Assembly: GCA_019235885.1 (NCBI GenBank)
Contig: JAFAKB010000030.1
Span: 1 to 64,000 of the forward strand
Direction of reading: 5' to 3'
DNA from: Candidatus Eremiobacterota bacterium
GTDB taxonomy: Bacteria; Vulcanimicrobiota; Vulcanimicrobiia; Vulcanimicrobiales; Vulcanimicrobiaceae
Length of the DNA: 64,000 bases
The translations under genes and the position numbers were made by a program. Below the pieces are notes generated by a model. The model had not been told where the DNA came from and made no database searches. It saw only the letters and a list, made by a program, of their open reading frames with translations. Shown piece after piece: positions 59,817 to 64,000 of the stretch (its first letter is position 1; each line of letters begins with the position of its first letter).

Positions 59817-62230
59817 ATGTCATTCGGTCCGCTTTTACGGCAATTCCGGGTTGCGGCGGGGCTTACTCAAGAAGCCCTTGCGGAGCGCGCGGGGGTAAGC
59901 GCTGACGGAATCGGCGCACTCGAGCGCGGCACGAATCAGGCGCCGCAGCGAGACACGCTGAAGCTCTTGATCAAAGCACTAAACCTCAACATCGAAGAAG
60001 AGCGCGCACTCGCATCGCTTGCGATCCGATCGTCGCGCCCTCGCGACTATTCGCGAAGGCGGCGGGCAACTCACGATCTTCCGCGAGCATTGACGCCGCT
60101 TCTCGGACGCGAGCGTGAAATCGAAGAGGTCGCGCGGCTGCTGTCCGCGTCACCGCTGGTAACATTGATCGGAACGGGCGGCGTCGGCAAGACGCGACTC
60201 GCGATCGGCGTCGGGGAACAGCTCGCACAGTCGTTTCGCGACGGCGTTTCGTTCATCGACCTTGCTCCGCTGCAGGATTCCGACCGCGTCGCAAGCGTGG
60301 TCGCGTCGAAACTTGGCATCCGGGAATCCCTAGACCGTCCGGTCCTTGAAACCCTGACGGAGGCACTAAGGGAAACACAACTGTTGCTGATACTCGACAA
60401 TTGCGAGCACCTTTTCAGTGCGTGCGCCGCGCTAGCCGATGCGCTCGTTCGTGGGTGCGACGGAATTGTCATGTTGGCGACGAGCCGTCAACCCCTGGAC
60501 GTACCAGGTGAACAGACATATCGCGTAGCGTCGCTCGCCGTTCCGGACGACTGCGAGAGCATCACGGCAACGGAAGCGTTGCGGCACGCGTCGGTGGCGC
60601 TCTTCGAAGGGCGAGCAAGACGCGCGGTTAAATCGTTTTGCATCACGGACGCAAATGCCGCACCGATTTCGAAGATCTGCCGCCGGCTCGACGGCATTCC
60701 GTTTGCAATCGAACTTGCGGCGGCGCGTATGAAGCTTATGACGCCGCAACAATTAGAAGAGCGTCTGTTCGAGCGATTCGACCTCTTAGTGGGAGGCAGC
60801 CACCTGGAGCTGCCGCGGCATCAGACGATGCGCGCACTGATCGACTGGAGCTACAATCTCCTCACACCTGAGGAGCAAGAATTCTTCACGAGGCTCGCCG
60901 TCTTCACGTCGGATTTCTCGTTCGAGGCAGTTGCGCTCGTCTGCGCGGATGCGGCAGAGCCGCGGACGGTGGAACTTCTCGCTTCGCTCGTCGACAAGTC
61001 GCTGGTTACAAGCGAGCCGCGGGGCGCATTCCAACGATACCGGCTGCTCGAAACGCTGCGCGTATACGCATCGGAACACTTTTCCGGCGACCGCTTCGAG
61101 CTCGATCATCGGCACGCGCAGTACTACGCGGCGCTCGCGAGAGACGTACGGCCAGCCGACGTCGCGCGTTTGGATCCTGATGGCGAAAATTTGCATGCTG
61201 CGCTCGATTGGGCACTCGAGCGCCGTGGAAACGTGGGTTTGGGCATTACGCTTCTGGTTTCGATGCGGGATTTCTGGCTTCGGAGCGGACTCGTCGCTGA
61301 ACCGGCGCATCGCGCGGAGCGCGCGCGGAGCTAAGGAATCTTACACCGGAACTCGAGGCTGCATTGTGGGGCATTTTGGCTTCGATGCGAGGCGAGCTCA
61401 TGCTTCCGGCATCTGCGTTGGAGGCTGCGACGAAAGCACGTGACCTCTTCGAACGAACCGGCGACCGAAAGGGTCAGGCTCGCGCACTTCGCGATGCCGG
61501 CATCGCGCGAATGCGCCTTGCTGATTTGGCCGTCGCCGAGAGCGATCTCACTCGCGCATTTGAGATCGACGAATCCATCGGCGACGCTGACGAGACAGCG
61601 CGTGCACTCGGCGCGATCGCGTTGGTCTGTCAATTTGCCAATCGGCTTGAAGAATCACGATCGTTGCTGCTGCGCGTGCTCGAGATGAATCGGAGCGAGA
61701 GGGACGATCGAGCAACGCTCGTGACCCTGGTCAACCTTGCAGAAACGGAATTTGCTCTGGGGGAGACGGCGAACGCCGTCGCACACGCTCGCGAGAGTTT
61801 AGACAGCCCAATGTTGCGGCTGAACATGAGGATGCGAGCGAATCAGGAGGCTAATCTCGCGGCGTATCTTCTCGCTCTCGGTGAAGAGAAGGAAGCACGA
61901 AATGTCGCGTCGCGTGCGCTACGCCATGCCCTCGAGTTCGCCGACCATAGCGTAGCGACGAACACGTTGCAACATCTAGCAGCGATAATTGCGCGGCGCG
62001 ATGCGCATCGTGCGGCCCGGCTTCTGGGCTACGTCGAAGCGCAGCTCGCTCGGACCGGTTACACGCGTGAATACAGCGAGCAATTTACATATGACCTCAT
62101 GATAAGTCGGATGCACGAGGGGTTGAGCATCGACGAGATCATTGCGCTTCGGCGCGAGGGCGCATCAATGTCCGAAGCACAGGCAGTGCAACTTGCGCGC
62201 CAGCCACGGATACCGCAGAGCGTCGGCTAG
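59817..62230 (+). pseudogene. XRE-NB-ARC-TPR regulator with a one-base frameshift
   Basis: A large signalling ATPase regulator. XRE HTH (MSFGPLLRQFRVAAGLTQEA; GALERGTNQAPQRDTL) at residues 1-70, then NB-ARC/AP-ATPase with P-loop GTGGVGKTRL and LLLILDNCEHL, then DRFDLLVGG and a winged helix. The first frame ends at TAA 61332-61334 and the second continues from about 61,325 (RNLTPELEAALWGILASMRG) with TPR repeats to 62230. Total length is 2,414 bases, one short of a multiple of three. The junction lies in a GCGCGCGCGG tract. A TATAAT at about 59,799 and ATG at 59817 give a good start. Confidence 0.75.
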
Positions 62231-62304
62231 AGGTTGTAGCACGGCTTCACGGGTCCCAAGTCGGTCGGTACGTTCGACGCCGCCGATCGTTCACTCACCG
62301 AGCT

Positions 62305-62595
62305 TCACCGTCTGCGGGAGTTGACTACAGCCGAATAAAGAGCCACACCACCGCCACATGTAAGAACTCTGACAAGCGCAAGGATGAGCACGGTGAGGTC
62401 CGGCGCATACGCGAAGCCGACGCTGGGAGACCATCCCCACTGCGGCAACACGTACCACGCTATCGCCGCGACCCAACGAGGTTGGCCGCAGCGATAAGGG
62501 TGTTGTGTAGGCGCGTCGGCAGGCGGCTCCGTAACCGGAGGCAACGCTCGGGGCAGTATATCGTGTACGACCGGGTACTCGTGAGCGCGCGACAA
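62305..62595 (-). CDS. Possible small membrane protein, doubtful
   Basis: A 96-codon frame with a proline-rich N-terminus and a hydrophobic stretch near the C-terminus (APDLTVLILALVRVLTCGGG). Codon third positions are less GC-rich than in clear genes here and there is no recognised family. It fills the otherwise empty 380-bp gap between the NB-ARC gene and the membrane protein. May be spurious. Confidence 0.25.
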   Translation of the reverse strand: MSRAHEYPVVHDILPRALPPVTEPPADAPTQHPYRCGQPRWVAAIAWYVLPQWGWSPSVGFAYAPDLTVLILALVRVLTCGGGVALYSAVVNSRRR

Positions 62596-62608
62596 CCAGC
62601 GTGTTTTG

Positions 62609-63256
62609 TTACGCTTGGGACGGGGTGGGGAACTCCGCGCTGGCGATCTGCTCGATCTGTTTCCACTGCAGCGTCTGATGTCGAAGCTGAAGAACGAGCG
62701 TTACCAAAGCAGCCGCGATGCCGCAGCCCACATCAAGAAGGAGCCCAGCCTTCACAGTGACGGCGACGAGCAGTGACATGAACGCGCCGACAAGCACCGC
62801 GTTGACGACGTTAATCATCCCTGACGCGGTAAAGAGCGGCTGCATTCGCATCCCGCGAATCGCCTCGTTCTGGGAAGTTCCCGCGAGATCGTCATGGACT
62901 GATAAGACGAAGTAGCGTTGAATGTCCGGGACAGTTTCGACGAAAAAGTGACGGATCCGATTCATCCCGCGCTCGTACATGGCCTCCGCCACAGCCGTTT
63001 GCTGAACGCGAACGTAGGTCGCCAGACCGATAAATGCCAGCGTAGCAAGGACGACGAGGCTGAACGCGAAGAACGGCTCGCCAAATCGGGACGTTTGTCC
63101 CACGAAGGCGATCGCGACAACGCCGCTCGAGACCGCAACAAGGAAGAGATTGATACGTCCGGTCGACTCGCTTACAAACGCACTTCGCGCAGTCTGAAGC
63201 GTGAAGTGCTCGGTCGTCAGGATCTGGAGCGCTAGGCTCTGCTCCTTCTCGGTCAT
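62609..63256 (-). CDS. Membrane protein of unknown function
   Basis: A 215-residue protein from ATG 63256. Four hydrophobic segments are visible (INLFLVAVSSGVVAIAFVG, FFAFSLVVLATLAFIGLATY, MINVVNAVLVGAFMSLLVAV, GLLLDVGCGIAAALVTLVL). A charged N-terminal helix (MTEKEQSLALQILTTEHFTL) and a charged middle suit a cytoplasmic sensing face. No family name can be given with confidence. Confidence 0.75.
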   Translation of the reverse strand: MTEKEQSLALQILTTEHFTLQTARSAFVSESTGRINLFLVAVSSGVVAIAFVGQTSRFGEPFFAFSLVVLATLAFIGLATYVRVQQTAVAEAMYERGMNRIRHFFVETVPDIQRYFVLSVHDDLAGTSQNEAIRGMRMQPLFTASGMINVVNAVLVGAFMSLLVAVTVKAGLLLDVGCGIAAALVTLVLQLRHQTLQWKQIEQIASAEFPTPSQA

Positions 63257-63388
63257 GGAACGTTTCCGCCTCCGCAGCCGACCGTCAAACAAGCGTTCGG
63301 CGTAGCGAAAAAGCGCAAAGGATAGGTTGCCGCAATACACGCAGTCATGGCACGGTTGCTGTTTCCAAAATAAGTCCTCCGGCCGATT

Positions 63389-63540
63389 CTAACGCACGGT
63401 CCCAGACCGAGGATCTGCCGTCCAAGGGGCCAGAGCCGTAGCTTCTTGAGCCTGTGCGAACTCCCTCGGCGTCAGGTATCCAAGCGCCGAGTGAGGCCGT
63501 TCTCGTTGTAATCCCGGCGCTGCTGTGCGCGCTGGGCGAC
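63389..63540 (-). mobile_element. IS3-family transposase C-terminal remnant
   Basis: On the minus strand, DYNEN is followed one frame away by PHSALGYLTPREFAQAQEA and a TAG at 63389-63391. The W/DYNxxRPHSALGYLTPxEFA motif is the hallmark end of IS3-family OrfB integrases. Only the last 40-50 residues remain and they are frameshifted, with no terminal repeats seen. It marks an old insertion or recombination point near the pirin gene. Confidence 0.75.
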
Positions 63541-63649
63541 CAGCGCGAAACGCTCTACCACCTGCCGCTCGGCCGCTTGGCGGCCCCGGGGCGAGGGCGA
63601 TGTGCTGGCCAATGCCACCACCCGCGACCGGCTTCGGGTCTTCAGGAGC

Positions 63650-64000
63650 ATGGACAGTAACACGGGGGTGTTAGCCCCAGACCCCGGTGGGGCGGTGGCG
63701 ACGGTGCAGCGCGCGAGCGAGCGCGCTTTTTTCGACTTCGGCTGGCTACAGACGCACCACAGCTTCAGCTTTGCCGACTACTACGACCCCGAGAACCTCA
63801 ACTGGGGCGCGCTGCGTGTCTTCAATGACGACACGGTGCAGCCGGGAAAGGGCTTCGGCACGCACCCGCACCGCGACATGGAGATCGTCACCTACGTGCT
63901 GCGCGGGGCGCTCGAACACAAAGACTCGATGGGTCACCACGGCATCGTGCCGCCCGGCGGCGTGCAGTACATGAGCGCCGGCACCGGGATCACCCACAGC
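63650..64000 (+). CDS. Pirin-family protein, 3' end beyond window
   Basis: An open frame of 117 codons to the right edge. FFDFGWLQTHHSFSFADYYD, HPHRDMEIVTYVLRGALEHK and GGVQYMSAGTGITHS are the pirin cupin core, including the iron-binding histidines in HPHRDME. Pirins are quercetinase-like or redox-sensing cupin proteins. The ATG at 63650 has AGGAG too close, so translation may begin at a GTG nearer the RASERAFFDFG segment. Confidence 0.88.
   Translation, partial: MDSNTGVLAPDPGGAVATVQRASERAFFDFGWLQTHHSFSFADYYDPENLNWGALRVFNDDTVQPGKGFGTHPHRDMEIVTYVLRGALEHKDSMGHHGIVPPGGVQYMSAGTGITHS

Noticed and set aside
63454-63660. A plus-strand frame across the IS3 remnant
   Set aside because: The minus strand shows the IS3 integrase C-terminal motif; the plus frame has no recognisable sequence.

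Overview
This is a GC-rich window from a Gram-negative, two-membrane bacterium. It has two TonB-dependent receptors, a porin, lipoprotein and Sec signal peptides, and a YidD-like gene. The protein mix (carboxypeptidase-regulatory TonB receptors, winged-helix regulators of a kind common in Acidobacteriota-like phyla, DUF4188, DUF4239 and DUF4386) would suit Eremiobacterota/Vulcanimicrobiota or Acidobacteriota. No rRNA or other marker gene settles the phylum. No tRNA, rRNA or CRISPR array was seen.

Bases 1-20,131 (minus strand) are one assembly-line operon read right to left: a single-domain VOC metalloenzyme, an HpgT-like aminotransferase, an A-T-C-A-T NRPS, and a giant NRPS open through the left edge (at least 4,457 codons). 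The genes are joined by a 24-bp gap and then two ATGA overlaps. The small NRPS carries two serine-type adenylation codes. The large one begins with a TubC-type docking domain, followed by four near-identical C-A-T modules and the start of a fifth. All four A domains have an Hpg-like code (DIFHLG[L/F]I[V/I]K), and all five C domains have the dual epimerization/condensation signature HH[I/L]xxxxGD. My reading is a D-rich, arylglycine-rich peptide beginning Ser-Ser, with precursor genes in the same operon. This is the most interesting system in the window.

Bases 20,132-29,789 hold an 800-bp regulatory gap with four 11-bp direct repeats, two TonB receptors that converge on a shared terminator, katG behind a Fur-like box, and a DUF4188 gene. 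Bases 29,900-39,965 hold a VapBC-type toxin-antitoxin pair, a DoxX protein, a TetR/SRPBCC divergent pair with an operator over the tetR start, a GNAT-AAA+ fusion beside a SLAC1/TDT channel, an ankyrin protein, an ArsR-like regulator and a YidD-like gene.

Bases 40,000-48,500 look like accessory DNA: a phosphotransferase, small unknown gene pairs, a DUF5677/membrane pair, a frameshifted HEPN-like gene with a partner, a small secreted repeat peptide beside a TPR-LuxR regulator, and a GyrI-like pseudogene. Bases 48,500-64,000 hold surface and housekeeping genes (phosphoesterase, porin, phosphodiesterase, S12 serine hydrolase, DUF4239) mixed with broken genes: a frameshifted FAD monooxygenase, an xthA remnant, a frameshifted XRE/NB-ARC regulator and an IS3 transposase tail. 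A partial pirin gene runs off the right edge. The three one-base frameshifts could be real decay or assembly indels.
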